From an uncultured Megamonas sp. (lineage in GTDB: Bacteria > Bacillota > Negativicutes > Selenomonadales > Selenomonadaceae): a DNA stretch of 44,524 nt. The stretch lies in NCBI GenBank assembly GCA_900554895.1, contig USIX01000002.1, positions 1 through 44,524 of the forward strand, written 5' to 3'. Positions 37,312 to 44,524 of the stretch are shown here, piece after piece (positions within the stretch are counted from its first letter, which is position 1; each line of letters starts with the position of its first letter). The translations under genes and the position numbers were made by a program. A model generated the notes under the pieces. That model was given only the letters and a program-made list of their open reading frames with translations, did not search any database and had not been told where the DNA came from.

Positions 37312-39681
37312 CTAGTTAATTAGTTTTTTGGCAAGTTCCACTGCTTCCACGCCGTCAGCGGCATAAGCATCAGCGCCGACTTTATCTGCATATTCTCTCG
37401 TTACTACGGCTCCGCCAATCATCACTTTTGTATTAAAACCGCTTTTTTTCAATTCTGCCATAACTTCATCTATTTGAGTAATAGTCGTTGTCATCAAAGA
37501 ACATAAACCTATCATATCGGCGTTATTTTCCCTTGCCGCTTTTATGATAGTTTCTTTATCTACATCTTTACCGAGATCGATGACACGATAACCGTTATTT
37601 TCCAAAAGCGCAGCTACAATGTTCTTACCCAAATCATGGATATCGCCTTTTACTGTTGCTATGACGATTTTTCCCTTATCATTGATACTGTCAGCCGGGA
37701 TATATTCTTTTATTTTTAAGAAGGCTTCTCTCATGGCCTCTGCCGAAAGCATTACCTGCGGCAAAAATATTTTTTTCGCACCGAAATCCTTGCCTACTAC
37801 ATTCATTGCCGCGCTAAGTGCTTTATCGGTAATTTCATTCGGTTTATATCCGTCATCCAGCGCTTTCTGCACCATATCGGCAATTGCTTCTTTTTCACCG
37901 CTGATAATAGCATTTTTTATATCTTCAATTATATTACCGCTCAATGCTGCCGTTTTTGCTTTAGCCACCGGCACGTTCTGTCCGGAATGATTTAAACTGT
38001 AATCACGGCCGCTCGGGTCTTTACCCAATAGAGCACTCGCTGCTGACAGCACATTTTGCATACTGTCATCATACGGGTTCATAATCGGCGCATCAAGACC
38101 TGCTGCCAAACACATTGCAAAAAACGTGCTGTTTATAAGCGGGCGGTTCGGTAAGCCAAAGGAAATATTGCTAAGACCCATTGTAGTAGGCGCGCCTATA
38201 TGCTTGCGATACAGCCGCAGCGTTTCCAAAACTTCATTGCAGGCATCTTTATCCGCCGCAATCGTCATGACAAGTGCATCAAGCAGAAAATCACTGTCTT
38301 TTAAACCGTATTTTTTCGCTTCGGCTATAATTTTCTGAGCTACAACCAATCTATCCTCTGCTTTTTTTGGTATGCCTTCTTCTGACAAAGGCAGACATAA
38401 AATAGCCGCACCATACCGTTTCGCTAACGGAATAAAATATTTAAGTCTGTCCGGCTCTGCACTGACGGAATTGATAAGTGCCCGTCCCGGATATGCTTTA
38501 AGCCCTGCTTCCAACGCTTTGGCATCACTTGTATCAATAGCCAGCGGCGTATTTACAAGCTGCGATATTTCCATAACAGCTTTTGCCATAGCCTCTTCCT
38601 GATCAATTCCTGCTACGCCCATATTCACATCCAGAATTTGCGCGCCTGCCTGTGTCTGCTCAATTGCCTCGCGCTTAACAGAAATAAACGAACCGTTTCT
38701 TATCTCCGCCGCCAGTTTTTTACGACCTGTCGGATTAATCCGCTCACCGATTAAACGAGTCGGCAAATCTCTGCCGATAAATACCGTCTTGGAACGGCTG
38801 GCAAGCGCCAGATTTTCACTCGGCATTTTGCGTACCGGTTCTTTCACTCCTTCAAGCGCTTTTTTTATCGCTCTGATATGTTCCGGTGTTGTACCGCAAC
38901 AGCCGCCGATGAAAGTAGCTCCTGCTTTTACCAGCTCCGGCGCCCATTTGCCAAAATCCTCCGGCGTCATTGGAAAAACCGTCTTTCCGTCTATAAGATG
39001 CGGCATTCCGGCATTCGGCTGAATACTGATAGGACAAGCGCAGTTTTCCGCCAGCTCTTTTACTATCGGCACCAGCTGCTCAGGTCCAAGCGAACAGTTT
39101 GCTCCGATAATATCTGCTCCCATTGCCGATAAAATAACGGCTGCCGACTGCGGGTCCGTTCCCGTTACGGTGCGTCCGTCTTCACTAAACGACAGCTGAC
39201 AGATTACAGGCAGATTGCAGGCATCTTTGGCAGCCAGCAGTGCCGCACGCATTTCCTGAATTTCAATACATGTTTCAATCAAAATATAATCCGCTCCGGC
39301 AGAAGCTAAAATTTTTGCCTGTTCCAGATAATTTTTATAAACATCATCAAAATCCAACTCGCCGAGCGGCTTTATAAAGCCTCCCGTCGGTCCCATAGCT
39401 CCGGCTATTTTGGCTTTGCCGCCGGAAGCTATTTTCACATTCTGCACGGCAGCTCTGTTTACTTCCTCCATACGGTCAGATAAATTATATTCTGCCAATT
39501 TTATGCCTGAAGCACCAAAAGTATTTGTTTCTATTATATCCGAACCTGCCTCAAAATAAGCACGATGCACTTCCTGCACCAGTTTCGGATTGGTTATATT
39601 TAAAAGTTCCGGACAATCACCCGGTTTCATTCCTGCATTTTGCAGCATAGTGCCGATGGCACCGTCAAAAATCTGTATCAT
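37312..39681 (-). CDS. metH: Cobalamin-dependent methionine synthase lacking the reactivation domain
   Basis: This enzyme of 789 residues transfers methyl from 5-methyl-THF to homocysteine through cobalamin. Domains in order are homocysteine-binding (~1-290; zinc cysteines in GANCSLGP and IGGCCGTTPEHI), pterin-binding (~310-560; IGERINPTGRKK, LDVNMGVAGID, GLSNISFGLPNR), and B12 cap plus Rossmann domain (~590-789; VKGDIHDLGKNIVAALL with the DxHxxG cobalt ligand; GLCSLMTTTI; IGGAVVTREYADKVGADAY). The fourth, SAM-binding reactivation domain of E. coli MetH is missing. A protein of that type is encoded immediately upstream at 39687-40400. The ATG lies 5 nt after that gene's stop, so they are co-expressed. 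Confidence 0.93.
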   Translation of the reverse strand: MIQIFDGAIGTMLQNAGMKPGDCPELLNITNPKLVQEVHRAYFEAGSDIIETNTFGASGIKLAEYNLSDRMEEVNRAAVQNVKIASGGKAKIAGAMGPTGGFIKPLGELDFDDVYKNYLEQAKILASAGADYILIETCIEIQEMRAALLAAKDACNLPVICQLSFSEDGRTVTGTDPQSAAVILSAMGADIIGANCSLGPEQLVPIVKELAENCACPISIQPNAGMPHLIDGKTVFPMTPEDFGKWAPELVKAGATFIGGCCGTTPEHIRAIKKALEGVKEPVRKMPSENLALASRSKTVFIGRDLPTRLIGERINPTGRKKLAAEIRNGSFISVKREAIEQTQAGAQILDVNMGVAGIDQEEAMAKAVMEISQLVNTPLAIDTSDAKALEAGLKAYPGRALINSVSAEPDRLKYFIPLAKRYGAAILCLPLSEEGIPKKAEDRLVVAQKIIAEAKKYGLKDSDFLLDALVMTIAADKDACNEVLETLRLYRKHIGAPTTMGLSNISFGLPNRPLINSTFFAMCLAAGLDAPIMNPYDDSMQNVLSAASALLGKDPSGRDYSLNHSGQNVPVAKAKTAALSGNIIEDIKNAIISGEKEAIADMVQKALDDGYKPNEITDKALSAAMNVVGKDFGAKKIFLPQVMLSAEAMREAFLKIKEYIPADSINDKGKIVIATVKGDIHDLGKNIVAALLENNGYRVIDLGKDVDKETIIKAARENNADMIGLCSLMTTTITQIDEVMAELKKSGFNTKVMIGGAVVTREYADKVGADAYAADGVEAVELAKKLIN

Positions 39682-39686
39682 AAATA

Positions 39687-40400
39687 TTAATTCCCTTCAT
39701 TTGAAAATTCATCTTTCACAATAGGTTCGAAAGCTCTCGTTCGAAAATTGCAATCTGTCTTCGGGCAGAATTTGCATGACTGTTTTTCCGTTTCCACATC
39801 GTCCGTTTTTGGTACAAGACCGATTATAGCCGTAATCGATTTACGTGGCGTAAGCATAAGTGACGACGTTACACTTATACCGATTTCTTCCGCTTTGGAA
39901 AGTTCCAGCATACGCATCTGACATTCAATAGGCCAGTCACCATAACCGGGACTGAACCGCCAGCGGCGCACGAAGCCTTTCACAGCAAATTTCTGGTCAA
40001 CCGTTTTTTCAATGCCATCTGCTACCTGTTCTACCGCCGTAGTGGCAGCGGCATCCATAAGCACGGCTAGAGTATATTCGCCGTCTTTAAAACGACGCGC
40101 TATCTCTTCTTCCACCGCCTCACCGATAGTAACCGCCATAATAATGACTTTCTGCGCGCGGCAGAGATGTTGAGTTACTTTCTTACCTTCCAGCTTAAAC
40201 GGTACAGGCGCAAGCACTATACCGTTTTGTGCATCATAATCATAAACTTCCCATGAACCGCACGGTTCGGCAGAATATAAAATTTCACGGCATGCTTCCT
40301 TTACCGTTTTTTTATTAAAATCCGGTGCTTTATTCAACCCGGCATAACGTCTCGTCTCCTTGATATCAATCGACATTAACGCTGTATTGTATTTAGGCAT
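39687..40400 (-). CDS. Methionine synthase reactivation-domain protein (separate subunit)
   Basis: This soluble protein of about 237 residues is similar to the C-terminal activation domain of MetH. The conserved RRWRFSPGYGDWP segment corresponds to the R..PGYP SAM-binding motif of the family. Other features are a helical N-terminal part, the VTIGEAVEEEIARRFKDGEY strand-helix, and a C-terminal Cys cluster (SCKFCPKTDCNFR). It would reductively remethylate inactive cob(II)alamin with SAM while docking on the short MetH encoded next to it. The start is at MPKYNTAL, where AAGGAAG lies about 9 nt upstream. The extra upstream codons (FTFMIQFCIRYYF) look like non-coding leader. No cobalamin or SAM riboswitch was recognised in the 164-bp region before it. 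Confidence 0.83.
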   Translation of the reverse strand: MPKYNTALMSIDIKETRRYAGLNKAPDFNKKTVKEACREILYSAEPCGSWEVYDYDAQNGIVLAPVPFKLEGKKVTQHLCRAQKVIIMAVTIGEAVEEEIARRFKDGEYTLAVLMDAAATTAVEQVADGIEKTVDQKFAVKGFVRRWRFSPGYGDWPIECQMRMLELSKAEEIGISVTSSLMLTPRKSITAIIGLVPKTDDVETEKQSCKFCPKTDCNFRTRAFEPIVKDEFSNEGN

Positions 40401-40564
40401 GATATATCTTCCTTTAAAATAGTATCTAATGCAAAATTGTATCATAAAAGTGAACATATTTACACTGGCAAAAAATAATTTTATTTTTTATTGCCATTCT
40501 TTCCGTTCATAAGCTACAATATATTAGTTATATCAGTTGAATTAATCAGAGAAAGGAAGCTTCC

Positions 40565-41386
40565 ATGGAATATTTACAGATAGATGAAATTCTGCCAAAT
40601 CCGTTTCAGCCGAGACGCGAATTTCCCGCTGAAGAAATGGCACTTTTGGCAAAATCCATTAAAGAATACGGCATTATCGAACCGCTGATCGTACGCATAA
40701 ATACCCGCGACAAATTCGAACTCGTTGCCGGTGAGCGCCGTTTGCGCGCCGCTCAAATGGCGGGACTGCACGAAGTACCGGTAATCCTGAAAGATTACGA
40801 TGACAGAAAAACAGCCCAAATCGCCCTGATTGAAAATCTGCAACGCAGTAATTTAAATACTATGGAAGAAGCTCATGCCTATAAATCCTTAACAGATAAA
40901 TTCTGTATGACACAGGAAGAAATTGCTCGCAAAGTCGGCAAAAGCCGCTCTCATATAGCCAATTTCATACGCCTGCTGCAGCTAAGCCCTGCCGTACAGA
41001 ACATGCTTTCCGACGGAACGCTCAATATGGGACAGGCCAAGCCGCTGCTTTCCCTTAAAGATGAAACACTGCAAAAAAAAGCAGCCGATTTAATTATAAA
41101 AAAAGAACTCTCTGCCCGTAAAGCCGAACAGCTCGTCAAAAATATCCTCCATGATAACTCTGTTTTAGAAACAATCGTCAAACAGACACCAGAACAGATT
41201 TATCTTAAAGATGCTGCCGAACGGCTTAAACAAATTCTCGGTACCAATGTAAACATCAAACAGGGCAAAAAAAAATCACGTATTGAAATAGAGTTTTACA
41301 ATGAAGCCGATTTGGACAGGCTAATCGATTTACTAATGAAAAAACAACAATCATCCTCCCCCAGAGTAATTGATTTCAATGTATGA
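40565..41386 (+). CDS. ParB/Spo0J/Noc-family CTP-dependent DNA-binding protein
   Basis: This ParB-family protein has 273 residues, family length. The N-terminal CTP-binding domain contains LPNPFQPRREF, the catalytic GERRLRAAQ box (arginine patch, residues ~58-66) and IENLQRSNLN. The central HTH domain has MTQEEIARKVGKSRSHIANF and IRLLQLSPAVQNML, and a C-terminal dimerisation region follows. There is no parA next to it, so it may be a Noc-like nucleoid-occlusion factor or a second chromosomal ParB. The neighbouring DUF4446-like gene is a frequent companion of parB in Firmicutes. No parS-like TGTTTCACGTGAAACA was noticed in the window. The ATG follows AAAGGAAG. Confidence 0.87.
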   Translation: MEYLQIDEILPNPFQPRREFPAEEMALLAKSIKEYGIIEPLIVRINTRDKFELVAGERRLRAAQMAGLHEVPVILKDYDDRKTAQIALIENLQRSNLNTMEEAHAYKSLTDKFCMTQEEIARKVGKSRSHIANFIRLLQLSPAVQNMLSDGTLNMGQAKPLLSLKDETLQKKAADLIIKKELSARKAEQLVKNILHDNSVLETIVKQTPEQIYLKDAAERLKQILGTNVNIKQGKKKSRIEIEFYNEADLDRLIDLLMKKQQSSSPRVIDFNV

Positions 41387-41398
41387 ATAACAAAATAT

Positions 41399-41427
41399 TT
41401 TACAAAAAAAATATCGAATGATATAAT
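41399..41427 (+). promoter_or_regulatory. Strong promoter upstream of the DUF4446-like gene
   Basis: TTTACA (41399-41404), a 17-bp spacer and TATAAT (41422-41427) lie just after the parB stop. The transcript would start near 41435 and meet the hairpin at 41444-41475 almost at once. Confidence 0.65.
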
Positions 41428-41443
41428 AGAGCTGGTTTATTAT

Positions 41444-41476
41444 AGACTGTTTCCTATCACGGAACAGTCTTTTTTG
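41444..41476 (+). terminator. Rho-independent terminator or attenuator
   Basis: AGACTGTTTCC pairs with GGAACAGTCT (one bulged T) around TATCAC, followed by TTTTTT. It can end parB transcription, but it also lies in the first bases of any transcript from the promoter at 41399. Confidence 0.8.
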
Positions 41477-41502
41477 CCATCTACATAGAAAGGAGCTTTT
41501 TC

Positions 41503-41994
41503 ATGCTAAATCAGATTATACAGGATAATCTAGCTACAATATTGATTGCTATGACCGTTTTACTGGTCTTATTGATTATTTTATCCATTATCATGCTGGT
41601 AAAACTAAGCCACGCTAAAAAGCGTTATAAAATGCTGCTCAACGGTGCAACCGGCGAAGATTTGGAAAACATTATCGCTGATAATATCGCCCAGATGAAT
41701 GAACTTGTCGTAAAAAACAATAAAATCGATGAAGATTATGCTGCCATGCGTACTTTATTTGAAAAATCACTGCAAAAAGTAGCAGTATACCGCTTCAGCG
41801 CTTTTCACGACATGGGCGGTGATATGAGCTACGCCGTTGCCATGCTCGACCATCATAATAACGGTGTTATCTTCTCTTCCATTTTCGGTCGTCAAGAGTC
41901 CTGCACCTACGTCAAACCGATAGAAAACGGCATATCCAAATATCCGCTCAGTGAAGAAGAAAATAAAGTTTTACAGGAAGCTATCGCAAAATAA
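41503..41994 (+). CDS. DUF4446-like membrane-anchored protein
   Basis: This is a 163-residue protein of unknown function. One N-terminal transmembrane helix (LATILIAMTVLLVLLIILSI, residues ~10-33) is followed by a short cytoplasmic helix rich in charged residues (VKLSHAKKRYKMLLNGA) and a coiled-coil-like stretch (~58-90). A C-terminal alpha/beta domain contains VAVYRFSAFHDMGGDMSYAV and the conserved VKPIENGISKYPLSEEE ending. These features match DUF4446, which often lies downstream of parB in Firmicutes. GAAAGGAG precedes the ATG. A link with chromosome segregation is only suggested by this neighbourhood. Confidence 0.8.
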   Translation: MLNQIIQDNLATILIAMTVLLVLLIILSIIMLVKLSHAKKRYKMLLNGATGEDLENIIADNIAQMNELVVKNNKIDEDYAAMRTLFEKSLQKVAVYRFSAFHDMGGDMSYAVAMLDHHNNGVIFSSIFGRQESCTYVKPIENGISKYPLSEEENKVLQEAIAK

Positions 41995-42000
41995 ACAACA

Positions 42001-42038
42001 AAAGCACTTTTCCTTCAAAGGAAAAGTGCTTTTTTTAT
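42001..42038. terminator. Bidirectional rho-independent terminator
   Basis: AAAGCACTTTTCCTT (42001-42015) pairs with AAGGAAAAGTGCTTT (42018-42032), with a T-run after. It separates the DUF4446-like gene from the convergent membrane protein gene. Confidence 0.9.
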
Positions 42039-42046
42039 GAATAAAA

Positions 42047-43159
42047 TCAATCAACCGTAGGCATAAATAAAGCCGGCATATTATTTATCGTGTCCGTTAC
42101 TTTCTGCTCCGTTTCCATCGCTTTATTATGAATTCGTTCCGCCTCACCGAGCTCCTTGTAATCACTCTTATAAATACCATCTGCATATTTTTTCCAAGCC
42201 TGAATACTGTACGATGCACTCTCCATTCGTAGTTCGTGCAAATGACGCGCACCGAGCGGTATCTGATTGTTCTGCAGATAATTGTACCAGTCCTGATAAG
42301 CCGGTATTACTTTATTTTCAATATAAGATTTCAATAAAGCCCTTTGACTGTCCGACGGATTATTCTTCAGTCCTTCTGCCAATACCGTAAACTCACTTTT
42401 CAACTGACCGAAACGCGCATTGCTCCTGTCCAAATCTGTTTTGGTCGAAGCCAGATAACTACTGATGTCCTCGCGGTATAATTTTGCAATAGTATTCAAA
42501 TAATCCTGGTAATTATCCACACTCGTCACCTGCCATACATCCTCATCATTCTTTGTCATTGTTATATGCAGGTCAAAATCCGTCTGTGTGTATTTATCCA
42601 TTACCGCCAAAACAACGGCGGCATGCGTATCATCCGTCATTTCAATGGATTTTACCTCTTTCAGTCCGATATTGAACAGTAAAGAGCGATTGACAAGTTC
42701 TGCATAATCTATGCCGAGCTGACGGCCTTTAAGCATTGAATTATAATTATAACGCTGCCAATTTCCTGTCTGAACATATTTATCTATACTTTGAATAACG
42801 CCGTCGGTAATAATCGGTTCTATTATCGCATAAAATGTCTGATAAATACTTCGCTCCGTCTGCGTATAAATCGTATCATTAGCAAAAATATCATCACATA
42901 AAATTTTATAATTAGGTGAAATTACCGCTTTAAAATCCACATATTTATGAAGTTCCTCCACATTGCGCTCATCCAGAGCTGTTTGCAACTTCTGCAGTGA
43001 ATATTCCGGACTGTGCGTATGATTGTAATAAAAATGATACGCTCCGCCTATTAAGACTCCTACTAAAACAATAATCAGAAAAAAACAGCCGAATATTCTC
43101 TCCCGATAACGTGCAATACGCCTTTTACGTATATTCTGTTTCCATTTATCATCATTCAT
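42047..43159 (-). CDS. Membrane-anchored protein of unknown function (DUF2939-like N-terminal part)
   Basis: I do not recognise a named family with certainty. The 370-residue protein starts with a strongly basic cytoplasmic segment (KQNIRKRRIARYRER), then one membrane helix (FFLIIVLVGVLIGGAYHFYY, ~26-47). The exported part begins with SPEYSLQKLQTALDERNVEE, a pattern seen in DUF2939-like proteins. A cystatin/NTF2-like strand region follows (~165-225, AAVVLAVMDKYTQTDFDLHI, WQVTSVDNY). A helical, coiled-coil-like C-terminal half (~230-360) is rich in Leu, Lys and Glu. GGAGAA precedes the ATG. It stands alone between a terminator and a repeat copy. A cell-envelope role is plausible only from topology. 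Confidence 0.6.
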   Translation of the reverse strand: MNDDKWKQNIRKRRIARYRERIFGCFFLIIVLVGVLIGGAYHFYYNHTHSPEYSLQKLQTALDERNVEELHKYVDFKAVISPNYKILCDDIFANDTIYTQTERSIYQTFYAIIEPIITDGVIQSIDKYVQTGNWQRYNYNSMLKGRQLGIDYAELVNRSLLFNIGLKEVKSIEMTDDTHAAVVLAVMDKYTQTDFDLHITMTKNDEDVWQVTSVDNYQDYLNTIAKLYREDISSYLASTKTDLDRSNARFGQLKSEFTVLAEGLKNNPSDSQRALLKSYIENKVIPAYQDWYNYLQNNQIPLGARHLHELRMESASYSIQAWKKYADGIYKSDYKELGEAERIHNKAMETEQKVTDTINNMPALFMPTVD

Positions 43160-43202
43160 TGTAAAAATTCTCCACTAAACAAAATTATACATATTCTATT
43201 TA

Positions 43203-43545
43203 CCGTTCATTTTTCTTTTTACAGCAAAAGAAAAATGAATCAAAAAGAAAACTTTTTTAACGTTTCGCTTACGCTGCACCGGGCTAGCCTTCGTGACTGT
43301 TATATGAATACAGTCGGTACAACGGCTCGAAACGCTTAATATCTAGCTCGTGCCTTCGATTTTTCAGTAAGAACTTAAATTGAGCTGAAAAACACTGAAT
43401 TTGCTAGTCATCTCAGACCTTTGTTCCATATTTAAAGTATTTTCACGGTAGCAAAACCGCTAGATAAACTATTAAAAAGAAAAATTGCCCGGCGCAAACC
43501 GGCACTTTTAAAATTTTTTCTTTAAGTTCGTTTTCTTTAAAATCA
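43203..43545. repeat. Dispersed intergenic repeat, copy C
   Basis: This copy shares with copy B the left hairpin (TTCATTTTTCTTTT at 43206-43219 against AAAAGAAAAATGAA at 43226-43239). Also shared are the block TTTTTTAACGTTTCGCTTAC, GCTGCACCGGGC, ACAACGGCTCGAAAC, GCTCGTGCC and AGTATTTTCACGGT. It then reaches CTATTAAAAAGAAAAATTGC and CCGGCGCAAACCGGCAC without the 24-bp inverted-repeat module and without the terminal hairpin of A and B. GCGCAA is joined directly to ACCGGCAC, which in copy A are separated by the hairpin. The rest of the 43160-43707 gap holds only an A/T-rich promoter region. Confidence 0.72.
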
Positions 43546-43707
43546 ACTAGCATATCAGATTTAAAAATTTATATATAAAATTATACAACACAGTCAAAAA
43601 TTTTTACAATCAATTCAAAAAATCCACTGTTTTTTATTTCTACTAGTTTAAAATTAATTTAAAAGTAATAATATGATATTTTCCTTATTCAGATTGGAGA
43701 GATTTTT

Positions 43708-44388
43708 ATGAAGCAGCCAATACAAGCCGTAATTTTCGATATGGACGGTTTGATGTTTGATACGGAACGTATTTCCTTTCTTTGTTTTAGCAAAGCACTA
43801 AAAACGTATAATCTCACACTTGATGAAGTATTTTTCGGCAGAACTATCGGTACGAATATAAAAGTTACCGAACAGTTGTATCTGGAACAGTTCGGCGCAG
43901 ATTTGCCGTTTGCAAAAGTTTACCGTCAAAAAGCGCTTTTTGTTAAACAGTATATTGAAACGCACAATGTGCCAGTAAAAAAGGGATTATACGAACTTCT
44001 TGCCTTTTTGCGGCAACACAAAATCAAAACCGCCGTTGCCACTTCTTCCAACCGTGAAAATGCACTGCATCTTTTAAACAGCGCACAAGTTGCCAATTAT
44101 TTTGATTATATCCTCTGCGGTGATGAAGTGACAAAATCTAAGCCTGAACCGGAAATTTTTCTTAAGACAGCGGAGAAATTATCCTGTACGCCGCAAAACT
44201 GCCTTGTATTGGAAGACTCTCCCAAAGGAATTTTGGCGGCTCACCGCGCCGGCATGAAAGTAATCTTAATTCCCGATATGGCAGAAGTTGATGAAACAAC
44301 GAAAAACCTTGCTATGACAACACTTCATTCATTATCCGAAGTGGCTGATTATCTAAATTCGGAAAATCTCATAAAAAAACAATTGTAA
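43708..44388 (+). CDS. HAD-superfamily (IA) phosphatase / beta-phosphoglucomutase-like hydrolase
   Basis: This HAD hydrolase has 226 residues. Motif I is FDMDGLMFDTERIS near residue 11, a four-helix C1 cap follows (~18-85), and motif II is AVATSSNRENA. The GDEVTKSKPEPEIF segment carries the motif III lysine, and VLEDSPKGILAAHRAGMKV is motif IV. These features put it with the beta-phosphoglucomutase/GPP-like phosphatases. The substrate could be a sugar phosphate or a nucleotide-derived phosphate. GGAGAG precedes the ATG. The gene is preceded by repeat copy C and followed by a strong promoter reading in the same direction. Confidence 0.85.
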   Translation: MKQPIQAVIFDMDGLMFDTERISFLCFSKALKTYNLTLDEVFFGRTIGTNIKVTEQLYLEQFGADLPFAKVYRQKALFVKQYIETHNVPVKKGLYELLAFLRQHKIKTAVATSSNRENALHLLNSAQVANYFDYILCGDEVTKSKPEPEIFLKTAEKLSCTPQNCLVLEDSPKGILAAHRAGMKVILIPDMAEVDETTKNLAMTTLHSLSEVADYLNSENLIKKQL

Positions 44389-44404
44389 ACTTTACAAAAA
44401 AGTA

Positions 44405-44435
44405 TTGACAATATTTATCTACTGTGCAATAATAT
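44405..44435 (+). promoter_or_regulatory. Strong promoter at the right edge
   Basis: A consensus TTGACA (44405-44410) is followed by AATAAT after 17 bases (44428-44433), or TAATAT after 19. It drives a transcript leaving the window. A ribosome-site-like GAGGTGGAG precedes an ATG at 44498 whose frame ends after seven codons (MKCTYRE), so the real gene lies beyond the edge. Confidence 0.65.
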
Positions 44436-44524
44436 GAGAAAATAAATGCGAAAATTTAATACTTGCCTTATGAAACCTATGAGGTGGAGATAAAAATATG
44501 AAATGCACTTACAGAGAGTAGGGG

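Noticed and set aside
40401..40564. Possible cobalamin or SAM riboswitch before the methionine synthase genes
   Set aside because: The gap is 164 bp, shared with the divergent parB promoter, and shows no conserved cobalamin or SAM aptamer parts, only an A/T-rich imperfect hairpin.
41444..41476. TGTTTCCTATCACGGAACA as a degenerate parS site beside parB
   Set aside because: It lacks the parS core (TGTTTCACGTGAAACA), and its T-run shows it is a terminator hairpin.

Overview
The window most resembles a chromosomal segment of a diderm Firmicute of the class Negativicutes, probably Selenomonadaceae. I infer this from three things together. There is an outer-membrane porin with an N-terminal SLH domain (35988-37241). 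There are secreted tyrosine-phosphatase-like phytases of the Selenomonas/Mitsuokella PhyA type (32987-35894). There is a lipid A aminoarabinose (L-Ara4N) operon alongside low-GC Firmicute-style genes (PfkA, AzlCD, ParB with a DUF4446-like gene, split transketolase). The genus cannot be fixed from sequence reading alone. I saw no rRNA, tRNA, transposase, phage gene or CRISPR array.

Layout: 1-142 is the end of a dispersed intergenic repeat. 168-3599 holds a PatB/MalY C-S lyase, a small unknown protein, an AraC regulator broken by one in-frame TAG, and a Cof-type HAD phosphatase. 3771-10476 is a minus-strand operon arnT-arnB-arnC-arnA(formyltransferase)-arnA(decarboxylase)-arnD, in which the bifunctional ArnA of enterobacteria is two separate genes. 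10715-16394 holds a FadR-type GntR regulator convergent with a carbohydrate operon (split transketolase, SDR dehydrogenase, MFS carrier, GarR-like reductase). 16688-19611 adds a single ArnE-like half-flippase gene, a TonB-like protein and a second ArnT. 19744-21354 is thiM-thiD salvage. 21357-21850 is the longest repeat copy. 21910-23190 is an AICAR formyltransferase without a cyclohydrolase domain, under a ZTP riboswitch. 23347-26425 holds a divergent PfkA, azlCD and a LysR regulator.

26450-37241 looks like a phosphate-ester acquisition locus. It has an AraC regulator, an OPA-family organophosphate antiporter, a PHP phosphoesterase, a 969-residue metallophosphoesterase with a LamG-like region, three PTP-like phytase domains in two secreted proteins, and the SLH porin. 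I infer that phosphate esters are cleaved outside the cytoplasm, products cross the outer membrane through the porin, and phosphorylated products are exchanged inward by the OPA carrier. 37312-40400 is MetH without its reactivation domain, plus a separate reactivation-domain protein. 40565-41994 holds an orphan ParB-like protein and a DUF4446-like protein. 42047-43159 is a membrane-anchored unknown. 43203-43545 is the third repeat copy. 43708-44388 is a HAD phosphatase, and the window ends in a strong promoter with an incomplete leader.

The observations I rate highest are the phosphate-ester locus, the three-copy intergenic repeat, an identical 11-bp-phased direct repeat (CTGAAA-N5-CTGAAA) upstream of both arnT genes, and the substituted active site of the PfkA homologue.
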